A stretch of DNA of 64,000 bases from Candidatus Peregrinibacteria bacterium CG10_big_fil_rev_8_21_14_0_10_55_24. GTDB lineage: Bacteria > Patescibacteriota > Gracilibacteria > Peribacterales > Peribacteraceae. The notes below the pieces were generated by a model that was not told the DNA's origin, made no database searches, and was given only the letters and a program-made list of their open reading frames with translations. The DNA is taken from positions 31,609 to 95,608 of the forward strand of contig PFDV01000005.1 in the NCBI GenBank assembly GCA_002772745.1, given 5' to 3'. A program made the position numbers and the translations under genes. This document shows, piece by piece, positions 55,089 to 64,000 of the stretch (position 1 is its first letter; each line of letters opens with the position of its first letter).

Positions 55089-56231
55089 ATGGAGCCTCAG
55101 GAGCTTCTCAAGGGCTACGATCTCCAACACCTCACGGTGGGGTCGCTGGGGGGGCACAGCGCGCTCGATGTCTGCCATGGAGCCAAGCGGCACGGATTCA
55201 ATACTGTCGTCGTTGCGCGCAAGGGGAGGGAAAAGACGTATGGGCAGTACTATCGAACTCGGGGTTCGGGTTCGGTGGGATGCATTGATGATGTCATCGA
55301 AGTGAAGAGTTTCGCCGACATCCTCAACCGGGATGTGCAGCAGCAACTGCGCGCGAAGAACACCATCTTCATCCACAACCGCTACTTTTGGGTGTACTTC
55401 GACGATTTCACCAAAGTGGAGAATGATTTCTCTGTTCCCATCTTCGGATCACGGAACCTGCTGCGGATCGAGGAGCGTGATCAGCATTTCACACAGTACG
55501 ACCTGCTTGCGCTGGCCGGCATCCGCACGCCCAAGATCTTCGCGTCACCCGATGACATCGATCGTCCCGTGCTCGTCAAGGCTGCCGAGGCGCAGCGCGG
55601 GTACGAGCGTGCATTCTTCATCGCAGGGAACAAGCCTTCGTGGCAGAACGAAGGCGCACGCTTGGAGAAGGAAGGGAAGATCGCCGCAAATTGGCGGAAA
55701 GCCACAATCGAGGAATTCGTCGTCGGGGCGCCCGTGAACTTCAATTACTTCTACTCGCCGCTCACCAAAGAACTCGAACTCCTGGGTACCGACATGCGGC
55801 GCCAGACGAACCTGGACGGATTCCTCAGGATGGTTGCTCCCGAACAGGAGAAGGCACTCAAGTCCGGCATCGATCTCAAGATGATCGAAACAGGACACGT
55901 CGCCTGTACGGTGAAGGAATCGATCTTGGAGAAGGCGTACGAACTCGGAGAGCGCTTCGTGAAGGCGACGCAGAACCTGGTTCCGGAAGTCGATCCCACC
56001 GGCAAGGGCATCATCGGCCCCTTTGCGCTCCAGGGAGCCGTGGTTGCCGATGAAGGACGTGAGGATATCGTCATCTTCGATGTCTCCCTGCGCATCCCCG
56101 GGTCCCCCGGAACATTTGCGACCCCCTACACGCGTTATCTCTACGGCGAGAGCATGAGCGTTGGGGAACGCATCGGCATGGAACTCAAGCGTGCCAAAGA
56201 GGAGAACCGCCTCGGTGAGATCGTGACGTAG
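55089..56231 (+). CDS. purP: PurP-family formate-dependent ligase, copy 2
   Basis: VGSLGGHSALDVCHGAKRHGFNTVVVARKGREKTY, VLVKAAEAQRGYERAFF, FYSPLTKELELLGTD. Confidence 0.85.
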   Translation: MEPQELLKGYDLQHLTVGSLGGHSALDVCHGAKRHGFNTVVVARKGREKTYGQYYRTRGSGSVGCIDDVIEVKSFADILNRDVQQQLRAKNTIFIHNRYFWVYFDDFTKVENDFSVPIFGSRNLLRIEERDQHFTQYDLLALAGIRTPKIFASPDDIDRPVLVKAAEAQRGYERAFFIAGNKPSWQNEGARLEKEGKIAANWRKATIEEFVVGAPVNFNYFYSPLTKELELLGTDMRRQTNLDGFLRMVAPEQEKALKSGIDLKMIETGHVACTVKESILEKAYELGERFVKATQNLVPEVDPTGKGIIGPFALQGAVVADEGREDIVIFDVSLRIPGSPGTFATPYTRYLYGESMSVGERIGMELKRAKEENRLGEIVT

Positions 56232-56243
56232 AGGCATGGTGAC

Positions 56244-56264
56244 TGTATATACAATGTATATACA
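56244..56264. promoter_or_regulatory. tandem palindromes TGTATATACA-A-TGTATATACA
   Basis: two perfect 10-bp palindromes at 11-bp spacing upstream of TrmB-type regulator. Confidence 0.55.
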
Positions 56265-56354
56265 CATCTGCGGTGAGCGTCGGCGGAATCCAATTTGTTG
56301 AAAAAACTAACAACTCCATTTGCGCTTTCCATGCCAGCAGCGTAGTACTGGAGG

Positions 56355-57119
56355 GTGATTACAAAGGACCTCCTCTCCATCCTCCAATCCGTCGGGCTCG
56401 AAGAGAAGCAAGCGGCGCTCTACCTTGCCGGACAGCAGCTTCTCTCCGCTCCTGCCTCCGCCTATGCCAAGCAAACAGGTCTTAACCGCGTGACGGCCTA
56501 TACCGTGCTCGAAGAACTCGTCGGGCGGGGGCTCTTCACGGTCATGAAGAAGAATCGCACCAAGTGGTACGCGCCCGTGGCGCCGGAGTACCTGGCCGTG
56601 GAGGCGCGCAAGAACGTCGATGCGCTGCAGCGATCGCTCCCAGAGCTGCGTTCCCTGCGCGGAGCGGAGGAACGGAAGCCTGTTGTGCGCTTCTTCCAGG
56701 GTTGGGACGGTGTGAAGCACGTGTACGAGCACACGCTCACGGCCAGGAGCGAACTCCTCAACTACGCGAACTCCGCCATCGTCCGGAGTCACTGGGAGCG
56801 CTACGACGAAGAGTACGTTGCGCAGCGTGTGGAGCGGGGGATTAAGCTTCGCGGCATCGCCCCGGATGATGTGGCCGGCCGCATGGTGCACGGCGAGGAC
56901 AAGGAGCGCCTCCGTGAGATTCGGCTGGTTCCCGCGAAGGATTTCAACTTCGACAACGAGATCAACATCTACGACAGCACGGTTGCTATCGTTACGTTCG
57001 GGGAGCGCGCAGAAGACGCATTCGGCGTGATTATCGAGAGCAGGGAAGTTGCCGAAACCCAGCGTCAGATTTTCGAAATGGCGTGGCGCTATGCCCGGAT
57101 GTCTCGGCGCAGAAGATAG
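56355..57119 (+). CDS. TrmB-family HTH transcriptional regulator (GTG start)
   Basis: LLSILQSVGLEEKQAALYLAGQQLL...GLNRVTAYTVLEELVGRGLF. Confidence 0.82.
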   Translation: MITKDLLSILQSVGLEEKQAALYLAGQQLLSAPASAYAKQTGLNRVTAYTVLEELVGRGLFTVMKKNRTKWYAPVAPEYLAVEARKNVDALQRSLPELRSLRGAEERKPVVRFFQGWDGVKHVYEHTLTARSELLNYANSAIVRSHWERYDEEYVAQRVERGIKLRGIAPDDVAGRMVHGEDKERLREIRLVPAKDFNFDNEINIYDSTVAIVTFGERAEDAFGVIIESREVAETQRQIFEMAWRYARMSRRRR

Positions 57120-57329
57120 CTGGGAAATATGTGCAATTCTTTGACAATGTGTTATCAATTTTAACAACTCCAAGGATTTTCCCCGCAGCGTCTCTCGCTG
57201 TCCGTGTCGCTGCATGTTGTAGCCTGTTGAAATTTTGTACGCAGGTTTCCTGGAATCGCTGCGGGCTCTTGACGCTCAGGGGGGCAGGAGCAGAGTGAGG
57301 CATCTTTTTCCTCTTTCCCTCTATCTCCT

Positions 57330-57740
57330 ATGTCGATGGATGCGCTCACGGGTTTCACTTCGGAAGCAGTTATTTCCCGTCCCACTCAGCCTCTTCCCAC
57401 GTTTCTTCCTGCCGATCATTACGGCTCCAGCAGGACCAAGGATGATGCGGGATTGCGGTCGCTCCTAGTTATTCTTGAGGGTCTGCCTGCGATCCAGGCG
57501 CACGTGCGTGCCATGGACGAGAATGGAGATCAGGAAAAAGCCCGTCGCATTGAGACGCTCCTTGGCGAACTGCGCTTGAGTGATTTGGGACAGGAGGAAG
57601 GTGCTGCGATCTCCTCTGAAGATTTGCACAAACTCGAAGAGGCAATGGGGCTACTGGGCGTGCGTGAACGGTCTCCGGGTCGTGTTTCCTCGCTCCTGCG
57701 CCGTGCAGGCGGAGCGCTGCGTGGCATTGCCGGATTGTGA
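57330..57740 (+). CDS. hypothetical protein
   Basis: ORF with promoter-like TTGACA upstream. Confidence 0.5.
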   Translation: MSMDALTGFTSEAVISRPTQPLPTFLPADHYGSSRTKDDAGLRSLLVILEGLPAIQAHVRAMDENGDQEKARRIETLLGELRLSDLGQEEGAAISSEDLHKLEEAMGLLGVRERSPGRVSSLLRRAGGALRGIAGL

Positions 57741-57919
57741 GGAGCAGTACGATCATCAGCCTTTGATCGGGATCATGGCCGGTTATCCTCATGGGTGTTC
57801 ATGAGGTTGTCTCTTGTCGTTCGTGTGCAAATCATTCTACATACTTGGAACATGCAATCCGCAATCGCAAACCATGCACGAACTGTCAGAATACGTTGTA
57901 CTCCTTCCGTAGCACGTTT

Positions 57920-60187
57920 ATGGCGAGTCCTACAACGGTGATCCTACGGGTGACGGGCATGTGCTCGGACCACTGTGCCCTCACCGTGCGCAAGATCATT
58001 CTGGAACATCCTTCAGTGGATCATGCGGAAACGAGTTTTGCGAATGAGGAGGCGAAAATCGTCTTCAAGGACGATGCTTCCGAGCTGGATACCATCCTCT
58101 TGGAGATACGCAGAGCGGGGTACACGCCGCAGGTGGTGCAACAAGCCGAGCATCCCGGGCATCACGGCATGCATGCTCCGCAGGATGATCATGGTGGCGG
58201 GCACGAACACCACGCGGCCACGAGTCTCAAGCAAAAGGTTATCGTGAGTGCCGTATTCAGCGCTCTGACGCTCGCACTGGCGATGCACGACCTTTTGGGC
58301 ATTCCCCTGAGCCAGAACGTCTCCGCCATCCTGCAATTCTTCGCCGCAAGCCCCGTTGTGCTGTGGGCGGGAAGACATTTCTACACCTCTTCCTGGGCAA
58401 AGGGAAAACGTCTCATTGCGGACATGGATACGCTCATTGCGCTCGGCACGGGAGCCGCCTATGTCTACTCCATCGTCGCGACGTTCGTGCCGGGTGTGCT
58501 CCAGAGTGGCGGTATTACGCCTGCCGTGTACTACGACACGGCAGCAATCATCATCACGCTCATCCTCCTCGGGCAGTTTTTAGAGGAGCGTGCGAAGCGA
58601 GGTGCGTCGGCAGCCATCCGCAAACTGCTTGGACTGCAGGCGAGTACCGCTCGTGTGTTTCGCAATGGAACGCAGCAGGATATCCCTATTTCCGATGTGC
58701 TCGTTGACGATCTTCTCCTGGTCCGGCCCGGCGAGAAGATCCCGGTTGACGGTGTTTTGGTGGAGGGCTCGTCATCTGTCAACGAATCCATGGTGACGGG
58801 GGAAAGCATTCCCGTTTCCAAACGCGTCGGCGACATTGTCATTGGAGCTACGATCAACGAAACGGGGAGTTTTACCATGAAGGCAACCAAGGTCGGTGCC
58901 GACACCGTCCTGGCTCACATCATCGATACGGTGAAGAAGGCGCAGGCCAGCAAGGCGCCCATCCAGCGTTTGGCGGATCGGGTGTCCGCATTCTTCGTCC
59001 CCGCGGTTATTGCCATTGCCGTTCTTTCCTTTGGTGCATGGCTCTTCTTTGGGGGCGGGGCGCACGCCTTCACATCGGCACTCGTTGCCGCTGTTTCCGT
59101 GCTCATCATTGCCTGTCCGTGTGCTTTGGGTATTGCCACACCGACTGCGGTGATGGTGGGAACCGGCAAAGGTGCTCAGCACGGTATCCTCATAAAAGAT
59201 GCGGCTGCTCTGGAAAACGCGCATAAGGTAACCGCAGTGGTGTTCGACAAAACAGGAACACTCACGGAGGGGAAGCCTCGTGTGACGGACCTGATTCTTG
59301 CGGAGGGTATGTCCGAGGAGCGCATTCTCCCCGCGATTCTCGCGGCAGAGAAGCTCTCCGAGCATCCACTGGCGCGGGCGATTGTGACGGAGATACAGAA
59401 GAGAAACACTCCCGAGCGCGATGCCAAGAATTTTGAGGCACATCGCGGAAAAGGTATCGAAGCGACGGTTGCGGGTGCGGTGGTCCTGATCGGCACCGAG
59501 CGGTTTCTGGCGGAAAAGAACGCCACGGTTTCCCCGGAGCTTCACCAGAAATCCCTTGCGCTGGAACGGGAGGGCAAGACTGTCGTCTTCGTGGCCTACG
59601 ATGGCAAGATCAGTGCCATCATCACCATTGCAGACACGCTCAAAGATAGTGCCGTTGCAACGGTGCAACAGCTGAAAAACCTTGGCATCGAACCCGTGAT
59701 GATGACAGGAGATAACGAGGATACCGCAAAGGCCATTGCGCGGCAGGTCGGTATCGAGCGTGTGTTTGCGCGTGCGCTGCCCGAGGAGAAAGCACAGCGC
59801 GTGAAAGCACTGCAATCCGAGGGGAAGATCGTTGCCGTTGCTGGCGATGGCATCAACGATGCTCCTGCCCTTGTTCAGGCGGATATCGGCATTGCCATGG
59901 GATCGGGAACGGACGTCGCCATGGAATCGGCGGGCATCACGCTCCTGAAAGGGGACATCAGCAAGATTCTTCAGGCACTAAAGCTCTCGCGTTCCACGAT
60001 GCGCACGATCAAGCAGAACCTGTTCTGGGCGTTTGCGTACAACACGCTGGGCATTCCCATTGCAGCAGGAGTGCTGTATCCCTTCACGGGGTGGCTCCTT
60101 TCGCCTGTCATCGCATCGGCGGCCATGAGCTTTTCGTCGTTGTCTGTGGTGTTGAATTCACTGCGACTTAAGAGCCTGCGCCTGTAG
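57920..60187 (+). CDS. heavy-metal (Cu-type) P1B ATPase with N-terminal HMA domain and His-rich linker
   Basis: [45 protein letters not shown] loop. Confidence 0.94.
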   Translation: MASPTTVILRVTGMCSDHCALTVRKIILEHPSVDHAETSFANEEAKIVFKDDASELDTILLEIRRAGYTPQVVQQAEHPGHHGMHAPQDDHGGGHEHHAATSLKQKVIVSAVFSALTLALAMHDLLGIPLSQNVSAILQFFAASPVVLWAGRHFYTSSWAKGKRLIADMDTLIALGTGAAYVYSIVATFVPGVLQSGGITPAVYYDTAAIIITLILLGQFLEERAKRGASAAIRKLLGLQASTARVFRNGTQQDIPISDVLVDDLLLVRPGEKIPVDGVLVEGSSSVNESMVTGESIPVSKRVGDIVIGATINETGSFTMKATKVGADTVLAHIIDTVKKAQASKAPIQRLADRVSAFFVPAVIAIAVLSFGAWLFFGGGAHAFTSALVAAVSVLIIACPCALGIATPTAVMVGTGKGAQHGILIKDAAALENAHKVTAVVFDKTGTLTEGKPRVTDLILAEGMSEERILPAILAAEKLSEHPLARAIVTEIQKRNTPERDAKNFEAHRGKGIEATVAGAVVLIGTERFLAEKNATVSPELHQKSLALEREGKTVVFVAYDGKISAIITIADTLKDSAVATVQQLKNLGIEPVMMTGDNEDTAKAIARQVGIERVFARALPEEKAQRVKALQSEGKIVAVAGDGINDAPALVQADIGIAMGSGTDVAMESAGITLLKGDISKILQALKLSRSTMRTIKQNLFWAFAYNTLGIPIAAGVLYPFTGWLLSPVIASAAMSFSSLSVVLNSLRLKSLRL

Positions 60188-60329
60188 TCATGCCGACAGA
60201 GCAATGGGTGTGCAGAATCATGTGTTGTGGTGCCACGGGGTGCAAACGATATTACGTGATCTTGGTGGACTGGAAAATGGCGTATGTAAGGGAGATGACG
60301 AAAGAGGAGAGGATAGAAATTGTGCAACC

Positions 60330-60725
60330 TTATTCACTCAACGAGTGAAGGATTTCCATTGCCTCCATGCGTTTTTCCCAAGGAACAAAAAGATGGTCGT
60401 GATAGAAAGCGGAAACAGCATTTACCGAAATGCCAACCTCTGCCAGTTTTTCAGTAATGGCAGCTAAAAATCCTACTGCGTTCAAATCCGAATGAACTGT
60501 GAGAGTAATCATTGCCCATTGATGCTCATTTTGTGCACTGAGTGTTCTGGCAAACTCTTTTCTAACAATCACAGTCATGCCTTCAACTTCTTTAAAAACC
60601 ATCACAGCTTCCCTCTGAATTTCCTCGGAAAAACCTTCCTTGGATGTGAGAAAGACAAATGCATCATCCTGCATGGTAGGACTCATATTTTTCAGCAACG
60701 CCTTTAAATTATTTTCGCCAGTCAT
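60330..60725 (-). CDS. ACT-domain protein (DUF2241-like)
   Basis: WAMITLTVHSDLNAVGFLAAITEKLAEVGISVNAVSAFYHDHLFVP. Confidence 0.8.
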   Translation of the reverse strand: MTGENNLKALLKNMSPTMQDDAFVFLTSKEGFSEEIQREAVMVFKEVEGMTVIVRKEFARTLSAQNEHQWAMITLTVHSDLNAVGFLAAITEKLAEVGISVNAVSAFYHDHLFVPWEKRMEAMEILHSLSE

Positions 60726-60769
60726 ATGAGCATTATAATGTTAGCAGTCGATATGGTGGAGCTGACGAG

Positions 60770-60795
60770 ATTCCCTGCCTGCCGGCAGGCAGGGA
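60770..60795. repeat. CCTGCCTGCCGGCAGGCAGG palindrome
   Basis: perfect palindrome just beyond tRNA-Ala 3' end. Confidence 0.7.
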
Positions 60796-60814
60796 ACTCG
60801 TGATCTTCTTGTTC

Positions 60815-60890
60815 TGGTGGAGCATGCCGGGATCGAACCGGCGACCTCCTGCTTGCAAAGCAGGCGCTCTACCAGCTGAGCTAATGCCCC
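60815..60890 (-). tRNA. tRNA-Ala (anticodon UGC), CCA encoded
   Basis: GGGGCATTAGCTCAGCTGGTAGAGC...CTGCTTTGCAAGCAG...GGTTCGATCCCGGCATGCTCCACCA. Confidence 0.97.
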
Positions 60891-60958
60891 GATGTTGCGA
60901 AAGACGGTGTGAGGCTTTCACCCCATGCCGTACCTAGTGTACACCACATCGGCTCGTT

Positions 60959-61216
60959 TTAGAATGGCATGGCGTTCTTGTCTACTGTCCAAGGCATCAG
61001 GAGCCTGAGGATGGGTTCCCACACCGAACTCGTCATGCCGGTCATCAGTACCATGCTGTAGAAGAAGATGAAGATCGCCGCGTAGATGACGATCATGTAA
61101 TTCCCTCCCACTTTGTGCATCCAGTCGGCGTCGCCGATCATGTCGCCGATCATCTCGCGCTTGCGCATCATGATGAGGGAGAGCACCACGCCGATGAAGC
61201 CGAGAACAAAATTCAT
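60959..61216 (-). CDS. small membrane protein
   Basis: two TM segments; adjacent to trxA. Confidence 0.55.
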   Translation of the reverse strand: MNFVLGFIGVVLSLIMMRKREMIGDMIGDADWMHKVGGNYMIVIYAAIFIFFYSMVLMTGMTSSVWEPILRLLMPWTVDKNAMPF

Positions 61217-61225
61217 AATCAGCAG

Positions 61226-61546
61226 TTATTGCATGACCGCATCGAGCTCCTTTTTCACGTCCTCCTTGGACTTTGCGCCGATGAAGGTGGAGACGGGCTT
61301 GCCGTCTTTGAAGAGGATGAACGTCGGGATACTCATCACGCCGAACTTGCCCGGGGTTTGCGCATTCTCATCCACGTTGATCTTCACAATCTTCACGCGC
61401 CCTTCGTACTCCGCGGAAAGTTCGTCCACGATGGGGATCATCATCTTGCAGGGGCCGCACCACGGTGCCCAAAAATCCACGAGTACCGGCACGTTTGCCT
61501 TGAGCACTTCCTGATCAAACTGATCGTCGGAGATCGCGTTGGCCAT
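61226..61546 (-). CDS. trxA: thioredoxin
   Basis: VLVDFWAPWCGPCKMMIPIVDEL. Confidence 0.96.
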   Translation of the reverse strand: MANAISDDQFDQEVLKANVPVLVDFWAPWCGPCKMMIPIVDELSAEYEGRVKIVKINVDENAQTPGKFGVMSIPTFILFKDGKPVSTFIGAKSKEDVKKELDAVMQ

Positions 61547-61654
61547 ACAAGAGAAGGGAAGAGAACGCAGCGAGTATACGGGATGACGGACGGCCGTGCC
61601 AACGATTGCTCATCACTTTTCGCTGGTCACTGGTCATTTGCATGCACCTCAGCT

Positions 61655-62947
61655 TCAGGCAAGCTCCGTATTTTTCCCCTTGGAGAGGATCTCCTTTGTG
61701 ATGGTCTTGCCAATCTCCACGCCTGGTTGGCCGTAGGGGTCGATGCGGTAGAGCTTGCCTAAGAGCACGACTTCGGTGAGGAGCAGGAAGAAGAGCTGAC
61801 CTAAGTGCGCGCTATCCAGACGGGGGAGCGTGATCGTCGCGTGCGGACGTTTGGCACGGGTGAGTGCCTGGCTCGTTCCTTCGTAGCAGGCGTCGATGAG
61901 CTGGCCGAATGTCTTTCCGGCGATAGAGGAGAACGGTCCTTCGATGTTCTGAGGCACGCTCACACGAGGGCGCTCTTCTTCACGGATAAAGAGGTGCCAG
62001 CACATGCGGGGGCCGGCCATCCACTGCTGCAGCAGCGAGTGTTGATCCTGCGTACCGATGGCAGCCAGAGGGATGGGGTTACGTGTCTCCACCTTGCCCA
62101 GACTTTCGGCGATCAGCTGTTGATCCCAGCGTGCGATAGATTCCAGACGTTGCGCGTAGGGCATGATCACGCGCACGGCGTACCCACGCTTGGTATCCAG
62201 TAAGAACTGGATGCTCGCCAGCAGTGCTGCGGGATTATCGTCCAGATTCAGGTTTTGGCAGACAGTGTCCATTTCCTTTGCGCCGCGCACGAATTCGTCC
62301 GTGTCTCCATCCAGGAGTGCAAGCGGAAGAAGGCCAACTGGCGTGAAGATCGAGAAACGTCCTCCCACGCCGGAGGGGATAGGGAGCATCGTGATGCCGT
62401 GTTCCAGACAGAAACTTCTCAGTGCCCCCTGATCCGGGTCCGTGATGGCGATGACGCTCTCTGCTGCTCGATCCTTACGTACAGCTCTGAGTGCCTCCCA
62501 GCAGGTGAAAAAGAGGCTCATGGGTTCCAGCGTCCCTCCGGATTTGCTCGCGATTACAAGGAGCGCATGGCGCCAATCGATCAGTCGCATGGAGAGCTCG
62601 ACCATGGCAGGATCAATGGAATCCAGAAGGATGAACTCCAGCGTGTCCGGGGATTCGAACACTTCCTGGATCACTTTGGGTCCCAGTCCGGATCCACCAA
62701 TACCCACCCATACCACCGTACGAATGCCGTCGGCCTTGGCGCGTGCCGCGACCTCTTTTACCGCAGCGATCGTATCCTTGTTGTAGGGATCCATGGACCA
62801 TGGATGATTGCCCTTTGCGCGTTCCTTGAGCCAATCTTCAATGTATCGTCGCATGGAGGTGTGCACGCCGACGATCTCCTGATCGGGAATACCCATGGAG
62901 GGCGTGATGGCTTTGCCGAGGCAGGCGGAGATGTCGAGGTGGAGCAT
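61655..62947 (-). CDS. pgi: glucose-6-phosphate isomerase
   Basis: VWVGIGGSGLGPKVIQEVF, VIASKSGGTLEPM. Confidence 0.93.
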   Translation of the reverse strand: MLHLDISACLGKAITPSMGIPDQEIVGVHTSMRRYIEDWLKERAKGNHPWSMDPYNKDTIAAVKEVAARAKADGIRTVVWVGIGGSGLGPKVIQEVFESPDTLEFILLDSIDPAMVELSMRLIDWRHALLVIASKSGGTLEPMSLFFTCWEALRAVRKDRAAESVIAITDPDQGALRSFCLEHGITMLPIPSGVGGRFSIFTPVGLLPLALLDGDTDEFVRGAKEMDTVCQNLNLDDNPAALLASIQFLLDTKRGYAVRVIMPYAQRLESIARWDQQLIAESLGKVETRNPIPLAAIGTQDQHSLLQQWMAGPRMCWHLFIREEERPRVSVPQNIEGPFSSIAGKTFGQLIDACYEGTSQALTRAKRPHATITLPRLDSAHLGQLFFLLLTEVVLLGKLYRIDPYGQPGVEIGKTITKEILSKGKNTELA

Positions 62948-62968
62948 AGGAAGAAGAGAAGTGAATGG

Positions 62969-63544
62969 TCAGAGCGATCGCAGCACTGCGGTGACACGTT
63001 CCTGCGCTGTGGTGAACTCTGCAGGGAGTTCGCGCAGCGCATGGAGAGCAGTGGCGGTGTCGTATCCAAGCGCAGTCAACGCATCAAGCGCATCCTGGTC
63101 ATGGGGAGTAGACGGAGCACCCGTCGCCGTATGGAAGATTTCCGGTCGTCGCTCAAAGAGAGATTTGAGGTCTAAAAGCAGTTTCTCCGCGGTTTTCTTC
63201 CCCACTCCTTTGATGGTGGTGAGCAGATGTGTTTCCTGTTGATCAATGGCCGTGCGCAGCAGGTGCCGGGGGACCGAGCAGAGTTCCAGTGCCAGTCGCG
63301 GACCAATGCCGGGGAGAGCGAGTGCCGCCTGGAAGAGCGCCTTGGTTGCTGCATCAGAAAATCCGAAGAGTTCCAGGCGATCTTCGCGCACGAATGTGAC
63401 GATGGTAAGCTCCTGCTCCTTGCCGTCTTCTGTCTGCTCCCATACATCCAGCGGCACGGCAACGCCGTACCCCACACCATGCACATCGATCGTGAGCTCA
63501 CCGGGTGCGCCTCTGCGGACCATGCCGCGAAGAAGGGAGATCAT
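62969..63544 (-). CDS. ruvA: Holliday junction branch migration protein RuvA
   Basis: MISLLRGMVRRG, GIGPRLALEL, GVGKKTAEKLLLDL. Confidence 0.94.
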   Translation of the reverse strand: MISLLRGMVRRGAPGELTIDVHGVGYGVAVPLDVWEQTEDGKEQELTIVTFVREDRLELFGFSDAATKALFQAALALPGIGPRLALELCSVPRHLLRTAIDQQETHLLTTIKGVGKKTAEKLLLDLKSLFERRPEIFHTATGAPSTPHDQDALDALTALGYDTATALHALRELPAEFTTAQERVTAVLRSL

Positions 63545-63725
63545 AGGGGAGTCATGGTAGCAGAAGGTTGCGGCCAAGGCTGCTCAAGAAAGTTGACAAG
63601 GACGGAGAGGAAAGTGCAGAAGGTGCGAAAGGTAGTGCATTGTACCTGCAGCACTTCCTGCACATTCTGCACGTAACCGTACCCCCGCTACCACCCACGC
63701 CCGATTTAGGCTATACTATAAGGAA

Positions 63726-64000
63726 ATGCACATCCTTCAACGTTGTGTTGTGGTCATGGCGCTCCTCGTGGCGCTCATTCCACTGGGGACAGGAGCACTC
63801 CTGGTTCCCCAGGAGCGTGAGGATGCTCAGAACAATTTGCAGCAGGCTATCGGCAAGGCCGCGCAGCAGTACCGCTCACGCACGGTTGTCACGGAGGCGA
63901 CTGCCGAGGAAGCGCACAATGAGGAAGTACAACTCCAGCGTCTGGCGCGCGAGAAGCGCGTGCTGCGTTTACGCGTTGCTGACCTGCGCTGGAGCATCGA
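63726..64000 (+). CDS. secreted coiled-coil protein, truncated by window end
   Basis: MHILQRCVVVMALLVALIPLGTGALLVPQERED...; TATACTATAAG promoter element upstream. Confidence 0.55.
   Translation, partial: MHILQRCVVVMALLVALIPLGTGALLVPQEREDAQNNLQQAIGKAAQQYRSRTVVTEATAEEAHNEEVQLQRLAREKRVLRLRVADLRWSI

Noticed and set aside
57120-57330. Fifth attenuator upstream of the 57330 ORF
   Set aside because: TTGACA promoter and a T5 tract are present, but the hairpin is weak (about 4 bp) and no amino-acid-biased leader ORF is found.

Overview
The window looks like a contiguous piece of a small bacterial chromosome, about 55% GC and gene-dense. Standard genetic code fits: UGA, UAA and UAG all end well-conserved genes. 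Gene content is compatible with the CPR/Peregrinibacteria-like lineages, but that placement is a low-confidence inference. Recognisable genes include pnp, rpsO, rplJ/rplL (with a probable L10 leader), valS, uvrD/pcrA, rmuC, lexA, a Y-family polymerase, rsmA, comEC, relA/spoT, tig, secF, trxA, pgi, ruvA, DAHP synthase, a proB-like kinase, two tandem purP paralogs, a Cu-type P-ATPase, a CHASE/PAS histidine kinase with its response regulator, tRNA-Cys(GCA) and tRNA-Ala(UGC). I saw no CRISPR array, prophage or transposase. The most interesting observation is a set of four ribosome-mediated transcription attenuators that no long ORF reveals. Each has a 20-26 codon leader peptide rich in one amino acid (Phe, Phe, Pro, Val), a leader segment complementary to the 5' arm of a terminator, and a U-tract ending about 20 nt before the next start codon. 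They precede a 97-aa orphan, DAHP synthase, the proB-like gene and a 70-aa orphan followed by uvrD. Three have a promoter placed so that the leader mRNA would be nearly leaderless. The window also contains several dispersed micro-repeat/palindrome families, some inside coding sequence, and unusual domain architectures.
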